Below are positions 1-8,139 of a stretch of 64,000 nt of DNA, piece after piece. Numbering within the stretch: position 1 is the stretch's first letter; each line of letters starts with the position of its first letter. Where the stretch lies: positions 1 through 64,000 of the forward strand of contig JBKXSZ010000004.1 in NCBI GenBank assembly GCA_047017005.1, in the 5' to 3' direction. The position numbers and the translations under genes are program-made. Source of the stretch: JBKXSZ01 sp047017005 (lineage in GTDB: Bacteria > Bacillota > Clostridia > TANB77 > CAG-508). Below the pieces are notes generated by a model that was not told where the DNA came from, searched no databases, and was given only the letters and a program-made list of their open reading frames with translations.

Positions 1-482
1 GTTTACTCTAAAGGTATTGTTATATTGTTTACTTTTCAATGTACTTTTTCGTTCCAGCATTATGACGCGGAACATTTTAAATTATACTATGCAATCTTAC
101 AAATGTCAACACATTTTTTAAACTTTTTTCAAAAACTTTTTTGGTTTTTAGGACAAAAGAAAAATTAGTAATTTTGCTGTTTTTTTCTGATGTAATTCAT
201 TACTAATCCATGTGTTTTCCTATATATTATCATTCGTCTGCTTTGTACTTATATATAGTAACATATTGTGATTATGAAAGTCAAGAGAAATTTTAAAAGA
301 TTTTTCAAAAATCGATAAAACTTTTTCTATTTTTTCTTTTTCCGTTTTCTTTTACTCTTTTCCTCCTCTTTCATTATTTATTCTAGCACCTTTCTATTCT
401 TGTTTCAATACTTAAATATTACCAATTTTGGTAACATTTGTATCCCCTTTTTAATAACCATTTTCTTTCTAACTTCTATTTA
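1..482. other. Intergenic region left of ylmC
   Basis: This T-rich stretch holds the strong minus-strand promoter at 81-109 and its leader. A weaker promoter-like pair (TTGACT and TATATA, poor spacing) lies around 245-290. A short palindrome at about 419-434 could end ylmC transcription. I see no credible protein gene; the small open frames here have no ribosome site and low-complexity translations. Confidence 0.5.
81..109 (-). promoter_or_regulatory. Strong sigma-A promoter, probably of an rRNA operon beyond the left edge
   Basis: On the minus strand a perfect TTGACA (104-109) and perfect TATAAT (81-86) are separated by exactly 17 bases, with an A/T-rich UP-like tract just upstream (about 115-150). 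The transcript reads off the left end. Its first bases (about 20-60) include an ACATTGAAAAGTAAAC-like string, similar to the conserved leader and spacer boxes that precede 16S and 23S genes in Bacillota. The promoter is seen directly; the rRNA assignment is inference because no rRNA lies in the window. Confidence 0.75.
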
Positions 483-717
483 TTATATCTCTACTAAAAT
501 GATATCGTCTCCAATGCATTTAATATTTTCCCACGGTATAACAATATCATTATTACCTACAAACATATTTAAAAACTTTGTGCTTCCTGGAACAATAATA
601 GAAGTAATATTTCCACTCTCCAAATCTGCACACACGTCTTGTACATAACCGAAGTCTTCTTCCATCTTTAATATTTACCACTTCTTTATGTTTAAAATCC
701 AGTCCTCTATTTCCCAT
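483..717 (-). CDS. ylmC: YlmC/YmxH family PRC-barrel sporulation protein, needs +1 frameshift at CGG
   Basis: Small PRC-barrel protein of the YlmC/YmxH family, found beside sigG in many spore formers; its biochemical role is unknown. The start (ATG at 717) follows a G-rich ribosome site. The first 22 residues, with the family motif KEVVNIKDGRR, are in one frame and end at a CTT codon; the next codon is CGG (651-649). Skipping one base reads GGT TAT and continues as GYVQDVCADLESG, IIVPG and VIPWENIK, all typical of the family, giving about 77 residues, the normal length. So there is one extra C where the family has glycine. It could be a programmed +1 shift, a disabled gene or a sequence error; four other genes in the window break in the same way. 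Confidence 0.85.
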
Positions 718-787
718 TTTTATCCCCCCATTAAAACACACCTTATTATATGTATATACAATAAAGTGTGTTTTACTACTTTTTCTT

Positions 788-1564
788 TTAATCATACCAT
801 TTTCGAATATGTGAAATTGCACTTTTTTCCAAACGAGAAACTTGTGCTTGGGAAATTCCAATTTCCTCTGCTACTTCCATTTGTGTTCTTCCATCAAAGA
901 ATCGTTTATTCATAATCATCTTTTCTCTATCATTCAGTTTCTTCATCGCCTCCGCTATGGTAATACTTTCTGCCCATAATTCATCTGTATTTTTTTTGTC
1001 CTTCACTTGGTCCATTACATAGATACTATCTTGTCCATCATTATATACCGGCTCTTGCAAAGATATCGGGTCTTGTATTGCATCTAAACTAAATACGACT
1101 TCTTCTCTTGGCACTCCTATTTCTTTTGCAATGGCTTCTATCGTTGGTTCTTTTCCAGAATCTTTTGTTAGTTTTTCTTTTGCTTGTAATGCTTTATAGG
1201 CTAAATCACGAATAGACCTACTCACACGAATCGGATTATTATCTCTTAAATATCTTCGGATTTCTCCAATAATCATAGGAACTGCGTAAGTAGAAAATTG
1301 TACATTCTGTGATAAATCAAAATTATCCATTGCTTTAATCAGCCCAATACATCCAACCTGGAATAAATCATCTGCATTTGCACCACGATGATTAAAACGC
1401 TGAATTACACTTAACACTAATCTCAAATTTCCAGAGATAAACTCTTCTCTTGCTTCCTTATCTCCTTCTTTTATTTTCTTTAATAATCTTATTTTCTCTT
1501 CATTATTAATAATTGGTAGCTGAGAGGTATTTACACCACAAATCTCGACTTTGTTAATCAACAA
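788..1564 (-). CDS. sigG: RNA polymerase sporulation sigma factor SigG
   Basis: Forespore-specific late sigma factor of 258 residues, normal length. The N-terminal KVEICGVNTSQLP segment (residues 5-17) is the SigG hallmark bound in Bacillus by the anti-sigma factor CsfB/Gin. Region 2 includes DDLFQVGCIGLIKA and the C-terminal helix-turn-helix includes ISQAQVSRLEK. It is followed 70 bases later by ylmC, as in Bacillus, but is separated from sigE by a DUF4153 gene. A sigma-F-like promoter lies at 1598-1626 and an inverted repeat covers the AAAGGAGG ribosome site, so expression looks tightly controlled. Confidence 0.97.
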   Translation of the reverse strand: MLINKVEICGVNTSQLPIINNEEKIRLLKKIKEGDKEAREEFISGNLRLVLSVIQRFNHRGANADDLFQVGCIGLIKAMDNFDLSQNVQFSTYAVPMIIGEIRRYLRDNNPIRVSRSIRDLAYKALQAKEKLTKDSGKEPTIEAIAKEIGVPREEVVFSLDAIQDPISLQEPVYNDGQDSIYVMDQVKDKKNTDELWAESITIAEAMKKLNDREKMIMNKRFFDGRTQMEVAEEIGISQAQVSRLEKSAISHIRKWYD

Positions 1565-1572
1565 AAAAACCT

Positions 1573-1612
1573 CCTTTAGGAATTTACTTCTATAAAAAGT
1601 ATTTCCTAAAGG
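1573..1612 (-). promoter_or_regulatory. Inverted repeat covering the sigG ribosome site
   Basis: A perfect 10-base inverted repeat (1573-1582 and 1603-1612) with a 20-base loop. The left arm overlaps the sigG ribosome site (AAAGGAGG, about 1570-1577). The right arm contains most of the sigma-F-like -10 element, so a transcript starting at that promoter would lack the right arm and leave the ribosome site free. Read-through RNA from the upstream genes would carry the full hairpin. Confidence 0.65.
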
Positions 1613-1626
1613 AAGTTGTACTATTC
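1598..1626 (-). promoter_or_regulatory. Sigma-F/sigma-G type promoter of sigG
   Basis: On the minus strand GAATA (1622-1626), a 15-base spacer and GGAAATACT (1598-1606) fit the forespore pattern: sigma-F -10 GGNNANAHT and a -35 of GYATA/GHATR type. Transcription would start near 1591, about 27 bases before the sigG start codon. sigG is known to be transcribed by sigma-F and by sigma-G itself in Bacillus. Confidence 0.7.
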
Positions 1627-1652
1627 ACAAATCCTTAGACACAATTTTACAT

Positions 1653-3326
1653 TTATTTTTCAAATAGGTATCCTTCAATTTCTATATATGTTATCTTATC
1701 TACCTTCGTTTTATATTCGACCGACATATTCGCAATGTATAACTTCTTTTGTTCATTTAATTCTATCTCATTATGCTTTTTAAAATATTCATTTTGTACT
1801 CCTTTGCCTTCCTCTTGTTTTTCTATTAATGCCTTTGCCAGTTCTTCTAAATTCACTTCTGTAATTACAATTCCATCTTTGTCCCTTAATTTAATAGAAG
1901 ACTCTTTACTATATTGTATTCTTTCGCTCTTGACATATGTCATTTTTTGATAAGATGTAATATCCATATTCTTTTGCTCTGCTTGTAAATACAGATATTG
2001 ACTTTCTGGCTGATATGGATTAGTTATTACATTAGAGTAAGAAGTAATTTCTTTTTGTTGTTCTTCCGATAGATAACTTGGTAAGAAATTTTTATCCTCT
2101 TTTTGAATATACGTATAAGCCCCTTTTACTACTTTTTTCTGTTCTTCTGTAAGACTAGAAAAACTTTGTCCTTGATTAATATTATTTTCCATTCGATTTT
2201 TTTGACTCCATAAAGAAACTTTATCATAATTAATAGGGGTTAAAAAAGTAATGAAAATTGTAACAGCAAATACTATCAATATCTTATCAACATATTTTCC
2301 TCTTTTATAGATATTAAATCCTAATGCTACTATCTGTAATACAATAAAGATTAAAACCAAATAACGGGAAGGGGTAATTCCATAATCGCCAATGCGTATT
2401 CCTATAGCATAAATTTCTAATGGTAATAAGATTGCAAAAGCGATTGGTAAAGCAATAGCTGTTCGTCTTACCCATTTTTTTTCTTCATATACTTTTGCCA
2501 TATTCCAAACAGGAAAACCTATCACAAAAATAAAAATCAAAATTCTAGATATTACATTTCTCGGCATTTCCCATTGCAATACAATTTGACCTATATAGGA
2601 GTAAACAATTAAGAAAGCTAATATAACAAGTGGAAGCAGTACATAAAGAACCATTTTCTTGGTAAAACCCTCTTTCTTATCTTTTTCCATATAGGTAATA
2701 GCCTTTAACATGGATGGTAAAAAATATCCCCCTAATAATAAAGTTTGAATAATATATATGATATTTCCTACATTATAATTATCACCGTTTAATAGTAGTA
2801 CAGAAAATACCGTAATTAATAGCATTGTTCCAATTACAAGACTGAGATAAACAATTCCGACTTTCGCTATATTATGTCCTATCTTTAACAGATATTCTTC
2901 AAAGGTTATTTTTTCTTTTTTAATTACACCATACATAACAAGACATATAGCAAGAAGTACATACCCTATTAAAATTCTGTCTAGAGCTTCAGCCATTCCC
3001 TTTTCTGTTACCCCAAATAGAGTAGTACCATTCCATCCAATAATAAAATAAATACAATTTATTAAGATGGCTATTCCATATCCTAATATTCTTTTACTTT
3101 GTTTCTTCATAAAAGTTTCTATTAAACAAGTACTACATACAAGCATCACCATAAACATGCAAAACTTTGGAATAATAGAAATTTGTGTTTTTATTGGTAG
3201 CATAATTTTAGAGCCAGATACTACAAGTGTTGTAATTAAAATAATGGCTATTGTAGCAGGATAAACTGAACAGGTTTGCTTTATTCCATCTCCCGTTTGG
3301 AGTAATTTTTCTTTCATCTTTTCCAT
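1653..3326 (-). CDS. DUF4153 family polytopic membrane protein
   Basis: 557-residue integral membrane protein with about a dozen hydrophobic segments between residues 20 and 375, followed by a roughly 170-residue soluble tail. The YGITPSRYLVL stretch (around residue 315) matches the YGLTPNRY signature of DUF4153, a family of unknown function. It sits between sigE and sigG, an unusual place, with its own sigma-A promoter at 3350-3378 and a good ribosome site before the ATG. sigG begins 88 bases after its stop, so read-through into sigG is likely unless blocked. A sporulation role is only suggested by position. Confidence 0.8.
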   Translation of the reverse strand: MEKMKEKLLQTGDGIKQTCSVYPATIAIILITTLVVSGSKIMLPIKTQISIIPKFCMFMVMLVCSTCLIETFMKKQSKRILGYGIAILINCIYFIIGWNGTTLFGVTEKGMAEALDRILIGYVLLAICLVMYGVIKKEKITFEEYLLKIGHNIAKVGIVYLSLVIGTMLLITVFSVLLLNGDNYNVGNIIYIIQTLLLGGYFLPSMLKAITYMEKDKKEGFTKKMVLYVLLPLVILAFLIVYSYIGQIVLQWEMPRNVISRILIFIFVIGFPVWNMAKVYEEKKWVRRTAIALPIAFAILLPLEIYAIGIRIGDYGITPSRYLVLIFIVLQIVALGFNIYKRGKYVDKILIVFAVTIFITFLTPINYDKVSLWSQKNRMENNINQGQSFSSLTEEQKKVVKGAYTYIQKEDKNFLPSYLSEEQQKEITSYSNVITNPYQPESQYLYLQAEQKNMDITSYQKMTYVKSERIQYSKESSIKLRDKDGIVITEVNLEELAKALIEKQEEGKGVQNEYFKKHNEIELNEQKKLYIANMSVEYKTKVDKITYIEIEGYLFEK

Positions 3327-3349
3327 GGTTTCCCCTCCCTTTTATCCTT

Positions 3350-3378
3350 ACTATATCTTATTTGTTTTTGTTTGTCAA
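3350..3378 (-). promoter_or_regulatory. Sigma-A promoter of the DUF4153 gene
   Basis: TTGACA (3373-3378), 17-base spacer, TATAGT (3350-3355) on the minus strand, 24 bases before the DUF4153 start codon. It makes this gene independent of the spoIIGA-sigE unit upstream. Confidence 0.75.
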
Positions 3379-3416
3379 TATTTTATTATTGTTTTTCAAT
3401 AAATTAAATACATTTT

Positions 3417-3439
3417 AAAAGCACCATATAGATGCTTTT
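3417..3439 (-). terminator. Hairpin after sigE
   Basis: A seven-base stem (AAAAGCA with TGCTTTT) 10 bases past the sigE stop codon, followed on the minus strand by a short T run. It probably ends spoIIGA-sigE transcription before the DUF4153 promoter. Confidence 0.55.
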
Positions 3440-3448
3440 TCTTTAATT

Positions 3449-4180
3449 TTATCCAGTTTTACTCATAATATCTTTTTTCATTTTATTAATAATCTTTTTT
3501 TCTAATCTGGAAATATAGCTTTGAGAAATTCCTAGCATATCAGCTACTTCTTTTTGTGTTTTTTCATCACCACTGATAAACCCAAATCGAAGTTCCATGA
3601 TATTCTTTTCTCGATTACTTAATTTATTAATAGAAGCTTTTAATAATGTTTTATCTACTTCATCTTCTAGTCTTCTTGAGGTAACATCCGGTTCAGTTCC
3701 TAAAATATCAGATAGCAATAGTTCATTTCCATCCCCGTCCTGATTTAATGGTTCATCAATTGAAATTTCTCCCTTAATGCGATTACTTCTTCGCAAATAC
3801 ATTAAAATTTCATTCTCAATACATCGTGAAGCATATGTTGCTAATTTTATTTTTTTATCTGTATTAAAAGTATTTACTCCTTTCATTAGACCTATTGTTC
3901 CTATAGAAATTAAATCTTCAATTCCTACTCCTGTATTTTCAAATTTTTTTGCGATATATACGACTAATCGTAAATTTCTCTCTACTAAAATCTGTCTTGC
4001 TTCCATATCTTTCTTCGAAAGTCGATTTAATAACTTCTCCTCTTCCTCCGGAGAAAGTGGTGGCGGAAGAGTCTGACTTCCTCCTATGTAATAAATGGGC
4101 AAATTCTCAATTCCCTGTTCTCCTAAATATTTAATATATAGCGTGTTAATACTCGATTTTAACATTTGAAGTATGTTCAT
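3449..4180 (-). CDS. sigE: RNA polymerase sporulation sigma factor, pro-SigE
   Basis: Mother-cell sigma factor made as an inactive precursor and cleaved by SpoIIGA. I place the start at the ATG at 4180, behind GGGAG, giving 243 residues; an in-frame GTG 12 bases upstream sits too close to that site. The pro-sequence (residues 1-30) ends at the YIGG cleavage region (31-34), followed by the typical LPPPL. Region 2 contains NLRLVVYIAKKFENTG and SIGTIGLMKGVNTF, and the HTH is LGISQSYISRLEKK. Its start lies inside the last 35 bases of spoIIGA, so the two are probably translationally coupled, which would depend on ribosomes passing the spoIIGA frameshift. Confidence 0.97.
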   Translation of the reverse strand: MNILQMLKSSINTLYIKYLGEQGIENLPIYYIGGSQTLPPPLSPEEEEKLLNRLSKKDMEARQILVERNLRLVVYIAKKFENTGVGIEDLISIGTIGLMKGVNTFNTDKKIKLATYASRCIENEILMYLRRSNRIKGEISIDEPLNQDGDGNELLLSDILGTEPDVTSRRLEDEVDKTLLKASINKLSNREKNIMELRFGFISGDEKTQKEVADMLGISQSYISRLEKKIINKMKKDIMSKTG

Positions 4181-5088
4181 TTTCTTCTTCACTCCCTTCT
4201 AATATATCTAACCCAATAATGGCTGTATATTCTTTACTTTTTGTAAAGTTTTCTCCATAGATGCCTATAATAGCATTTTCTATTTTGCGAATATTTTCCT
4301 CATAATCTACTAAAAGATAATCTGCTTTAAATCCTAATAACATTCCATTTTTCTTTCCTAGCGACGAAAAAGGAATGACACGAAATTTTGATATATACTC
4401 TTCTCTTTGCGGTTCACCTAGACAATCTTGTGAGCCTCCTCCTATTATTTCTCCAATATGTTCTAATATTTCTTCCGGAATTAATGTTTTTAATTCTTCT
4501 GCCTCTACTACCACAACAGGGACATTTGTTAACGGGTCTTTTAGTAAATTTCCACTATCAATTAATGCTTTTACTGTTTTACTTTTTTGTTTGAATAAAA
4601 TCTCTACATTACAAAACATATTCTTCTTTGATAATTTTCCTTTTACCACTTTAAATGCAATCACAATAACCGTAAATCCTACTATTCCTCCGAAGTAGTG
4701 CTATTTTAATAGGATATGTTCCAATAAAAACTCCATTTTTCATAAAGATATCTTGTGGTCTTATAAAATAAAGAAGAGCAAAAGCACATCCACCAAATGC
4801 AAATGATGTTAAATAAAATAAAATTAGATATTTAAATAATGATTTCACATTTTTCGGTGAAAAGGCTAAATAAATCATGGTAACGGAAAGTAGTATTTTT
4901 AAAGTCAAACTAGCATAAACTTTTGGCATCACCATATAGGAAAAAACTGCATATACTCCTCCCATTAAACTAGATAAAAAAAGTCTAATATGTTTTATTT
5001 TACTTTTGTTAATAACACCTGTTGCAAATAGAATAATATAGTTCATACAAATATTTTCGAATAATACAACATCCAAATAAATTGTCAT
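4146..5088 (-). CDS. spoIIGA: Sporulation sigma-E processing aspartic protease SpoIIGA, needs +1 frameshift at CGG
   Basis: Membrane-embedded aspartic protease that processes pro-SigE in the mother cell. The N-terminal 132 residues, with about five membrane helices, are read in one frame to CTT CGG (CGG at 4692-4690). There that frame reaches a stop 11 codons later. Skipping the C gives GGA GGA ATA and continues in the next frame, where IALL is followed by GGIVGFTVIVIAFKV and then the protease half with the ALIDSGN motif (Asp about residue 177 of the joined protein; Asp183 in Bacillus). The joined product is 313 residues, the family length. Without the shift there is no catalytic half. Confidence 0.9.
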
Positions 5089-5122
5089 CTTTTTCCAGCA
5101 TCACCTTCTTTTATTGTTTTCT

Positions 5123-5155
5123 ATTTTACAACCAAGCTATTTCAAATTCTGTCAT
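5123..5155 (-). promoter_or_regulatory. Possible spoIIG-type promoter with long spacer
   Basis: ATGACA (5150-5155) and TAAAAT (5123-5128) on the minus strand are 21 bases apart. The Bacillus spoIIG promoter is a sigma-A promoter with an abnormally long spacer (22) activated by Spo0A, so this arrangement is suggestive. I see no convincing Spo0A box; the best match (around the -35) is about 6 of 9. Confidence 0.35.
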
Positions 5156-5167
5156 ATCATGGAGTAG

Positions 5168-5208
5168 AAAAAAAGAAATCATCGTTCTTTTTCGATGATT
5201 TCTTTTTT
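5168..5208 (-). terminator. Terminator downstream of ftsZ (distal)
   Basis: Stem of about 16 bases (5168-5184 with 5193-5208) with A-run and T-run flanks, so it can work in both directions. It insulates ftsZ from spoIIGA. Confidence 0.75.
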
Positions 5209-5302
5209 GTATTTTCTTTCTTTTGCCTTTTTCCCTCTGTTTCTTTTCTTTTATCCTCTTTTTGCTATTGGTGTTTTTGATTTTCTCTTTTTATTTTACA
5301 AA

Positions 5303-5332
5303 AGAAATGACTAGCAAATACTAGTCATTTCT
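5303..5332 (-). terminator. Terminator downstream of ftsZ (proximal)
   Basis: Perfect 12-base stem (AGAAATGACTAG with CTAGTCATTTCT) and a six-base loop, followed on the minus strand by a T-rich run. It lies 67 bases after the ftsZ stop codon and forms a tandem pair with the hairpin at 5168-5208. Confidence 0.75.
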
Positions 5333-5398
5333 TCTCTATCACTAAACAATTTTAATTACTATTTTTATTTCTCTTCTTCTATTTTGTATTGCTAATGT

Positions 5399-6505
5399 CT
5401 ATTTCTTGTTTTTTCTTAAGAAAGAAGGAATATCTAAATCATTGCTATTATTGGATACTTCTGTTTTTTCTGGAACAGAACTAATCTTTTTGTCCCATGC
5501 TTTTGATACTAGAGAATCTACATTTGGTATTTTGTCTTCTGCTTTTTCAAATCCAGTTGCAATTACGGTAATTTGAATATCTTCTTCTAGGGTATCATCA
5601 ATAACCGCACCAAAGATAATGTTTGCTTCTGGATCTACACTGCGTTGTACTAATTCAGCTGCTGTATTTACTTCGTGTAATCCTAAGCTAGAACCACCTG
5701 TAATATTAATGATAACACCTCTTGCTCCTTCAATAGATGTTTCTAATAGTGGACTTTGAATTGCTTGTTTTGCAGCATCTTCTGCTCTGTTCTCTCCAGA
5801 TGCTCTACCTATACCCATATGTGCCATTCCTGTATTTAGCATAATAGTTTTTACATCTGCAAAGTCTAAGTTTACAAGTCCTGGTACAGCAATTAAATCA
5901 GAGATACCTTGAACACCTTGTCTTAATACGTCATCTGCCATTTTGAAAGCTTCGATGATAGAAGTTTTTCTATCAATAATTTGTAATAATTTATCATTTG
6001 GAATTACAACTAGTGTATCTACTTTTCCTTTTAAGCTTTCAATTCCACGTTCTGCTTGTGAAAGTCTTTTCTTTCCTTCAAATGTAAATGGTTTTGTAAC
6101 AACTCCTATTGTTAAAATTCCCATTTCTTTAGCAGCTCCTGCTACGATTGGTGCAGCACCTGTTCCGGTTCCACCACCCATACCAGCAGTAACAAATACC
6201 ATGTCAGCACCTTTAAGTGCTTCTGCGATTTCTGCTTTACTTTCTTCTGCTGCTTGTGCTCCGATATCAGGATTTGCTCCAGCTCCTAATCCTCTTGTAA
6301 TTTTCTCACCAATCTGGATTTTGGTTCCTGCTTTTGAAAGTAATAGAGCTTGTCTATCGGTATTTACAGAAATAAATTCTACTCCTTTAATTCCTGATTC
6401 TACCATTCTGTTTACGGCGTTGTTTCCAGCTCCTCCAACACCAATTACTTTGATTGTTGCTGTTCCATCTAGCATCATGTTTTCTTCATTATTCATATCC
6501 ATCAT
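5399..6505 (-). CDS. ftsZ: Cell division GTPase FtsZ
   Basis: Tubulin-like GTPase that builds the division ring; 368 residues. The N-terminal KVIGVGGAGNNAVN (19-32), the tubulin signature GGGTGTGAAP (110-119) and a C-terminal DIPSFLRK tail, the contact peptide for FtsA and other partners, are all present. It follows ftsA by 104 bases in the normal ftsA-ftsZ order, has a GGGAGG ribosome site, and is followed by two terminators. Confidence 0.99.
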   Translation of the reverse strand: MMDMNNEENMMLDGTATIKVIGVGGAGNNAVNRMVESGIKGVEFISVNTDRQALLLSKAGTKIQIGEKITRGLGAGANPDIGAQAAEESKAEIAEALKGADMVFVTAGMGGGTGTGAAPIVAGAAKEMGILTIGVVTKPFTFEGKKRLSQAERGIESLKGKVDTLVVIPNDKLLQIIDRKTSIIEAFKMADDVLRQGVQGISDLIAVPGLVNLDFADVKTIMLNTGMAHMGIGRASGENRAEDAAKQAIQSPLLETSIEGARGVIINITGGSSLGLHEVNTAAELVQRSVDPEANIIFGAVIDDTLEEDIQITVIATGFEKAEDKIPNVDSLVSKAWDKKISSVPEKTEVSNNSNDLDIPSFLRKNKK

Positions 6506-6609
6506 AAAGTTTATTCCTCCCTAACTTATTATCTATTATTATTTAAAATTAAAAACATCGTTTTTTTCTTTATTCTCTCTTTTTGTCATTTTTCCTTCTT
6601 TTTTGCTAC

Positions 6610-7839
6610 TCAAGAATAAAAGAAATCTTTTATTCTACTTAATGCATTTTTCAAAAAACTTTCATTTGATTTTGTATCAATACTACTAGAAACGGTTTTT
6701 GCAAATGGTCTTGATGATATGTATCGAACTAATGCATAGGCAGAACGATATGTTTCCTTTACTGTACTAATTAATCTTCCTGTTGAAATTTTAACTGGGA
6801 TATTTAAGATAATTTTTCCTGCTATATCACTCTTACTAATCGTTGTAATCCCTTGGCCTGTTAAGACAACATTATTAATTTGTTGCTTGATTCCGTGTGC
6901 CATAATATCTTTATTTACTAAGCTAAATATTTCTTCTATTCTTGCTTCTATAATTTCAATGAGTTCTGAACTTTTTATTGATTTGTTTTTCGTATCTCCT
7001 TTATAGGTGTTTAATAACAAATCATTATCGTTGTCGATATAGGATTTTAATGCAAGTCCATATTGCCTCTTTAGTTTATCTGCTTCTTCTTCTGATATAT
7101 TTAATACTAATGCAATATCATTTGTAATATTGTTTCCTCCTAAAGGAATGGTATTCGTATAAATAAAAGAAGAGCCATAAAACACACCAATATCCGTATT
7201 TCCTGCACCAATATCTAATAACATAATATTATCATTTAATTCGTTTGTGTCAAGAACTAAATTTCTTTCTGCTAATGTGTTTGGAACTAGTCCATCTATC
7301 TCCATATCTGCTTTTTTAAAAATGCTAGCAATTTGCCTAATATAATCTTTGTCTGCTAGAATGATTTGTGCTTCTAATGTGAAATTTGAACTTAAATTCC
7401 CTACCGGATCTACTACGACTTTTCCATTGTCTAGTATAAATTTATCTGGCACAATATCAATTACGGCTTTTCCATCAGGCACTTCGATATCTCTTACTTG
7501 CATAATTGCAGACTGAACATCCTTTACGGAGATTCCTGCATATTTATCTTTTACCTCTTTTAAAATACTATTTTGTACAATGGTAGCATATTTTCCAGGT
7601 ATGGTTACATACGCTGAATTTATCTTTAGATTAGACTCTTCTTCGGCTTCTTGTATTATTTTTGAGATAGCAGCTGCAATTTCTTCTTCATTGATTATTT
7701 TGCCTTTTTTCATTCCGCTGCATTTACAAGATGTACTGCAAATTGTCTCAATTTGGTTGAAATTGTTGACTTCTCCGACAACACTACAAACCTTGGAAGT
7801 CCCTATGTCGATTCCAACAATTATATCACCTATTGCCAA
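6610..7839 (-). CDS. ftsA: Cell division protein FtsA
   Basis: Actin-family membrane tether for FtsZ, about 409 residues, with the ASKHA phosphate motif VGIDIGTSKV near the N-terminus and LLDIGAGNTD in the middle. I choose a TTG start at 7839 because a GGAGG site (7848-7852) lies eight bases before it, and the only good promoter (TTGACA 7904-7909, TATTCT 7881-7886) would start RNA near 7874. The further upstream GTG at 7878 lies only two bases from that -10 element and could not be translated from this RNA. The C-terminus keeps a basic/aromatic amphipathic end (IKDFFYS). Confidence 0.95.
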   Translation of the reverse strand: MAIGDIIVGIDIGTSKVCSVVGEVNNFNQIETICSTSCKCSGMKKGKIINEEEIAAAISKIIQEAEEESNLKINSAYVTIPGKYATIVQNSILKEVKDKYAGISVKDVQSAIMQVRDIEVPDGKAVIDIVPDKFILDNGKVVVDPVGNLSSNFTLEAQIILADKDYIRQIASIFKKADMEIDGLVPNTLAERNLVLDTNELNDNIMLLDIGAGNTDIGVFYGSSFIYTNTIPLGGNNITNDIALVLNISEEEADKLKRQYGLALKSYIDNDNDLLLNTYKGDTKNKSIKSSELIEIIEARIEEIFSLVNKDIMAHGIKQQINNVVLTGQGITTISKSDIAGKIILNIPVKISTGRLISTVKETYRSAYALVRYISSRPFAKTVSSSIDTKSNESFLKNALSRIKDFFYS

Positions 7840-7880
7840 GCCTAACGCCTCCATTTTTTCTGTTTTATTATCTGCCACTT

Positions 7881-7909
7881 AGAATATTATATTTTAAGAA
7901 AATTGTCAA
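7881..7909 (-). promoter_or_regulatory. Sigma-A promoter of ftsA-ftsZ
   Basis: TTGACA (7904-7909), 17-base spacer, TATTCT (7881-7886) on the minus strand. It places the RNA start about 35 bases before the TTG start of ftsA and argues for that start codon. Confidence 0.65.
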
Positions 7910-8139
7910 TAGAAATCGTTATATTTTTGTAATATTTTTGTAACAAATCTGTAACAAAGTCTTTCTTTGTTTACAGCAGTCTTTTTTCTACGGATTTTAT
8001 ACAATTTTAGCCATTTATAGTACCATACTTCAAGGCGGAAGAAAAGAGTAGTTTCACTTATTTTGTAATCTACCCCTTCTTATTTGCTACGTTCTAAATA
8101 GCAACTTTTCATTTGTTTTTCACTTTTATTGTTATTCCC

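Larger units (their letters stand above)
5089..5398. other. Gap between spoIIGA and ftsZ
   Basis: Holds two ftsZ terminators and the possible spoIIG promoter; no coding sequence seen. The spoIIGA ribosome site is a GGTGATG-containing purine stretch about 10-20 bases before its ATG. Confidence 0.6.

Noticed and set aside
400..648. Open frame on the plus strand over ylmC
   Set aside because: No ribosome site and it is antisense to a recognisable ylmC; low-complexity translation.
6490..6610. Possible gene in the ftsA-ftsZ gap
   Set aside because: Only a leader and a GGGAGG site are present.
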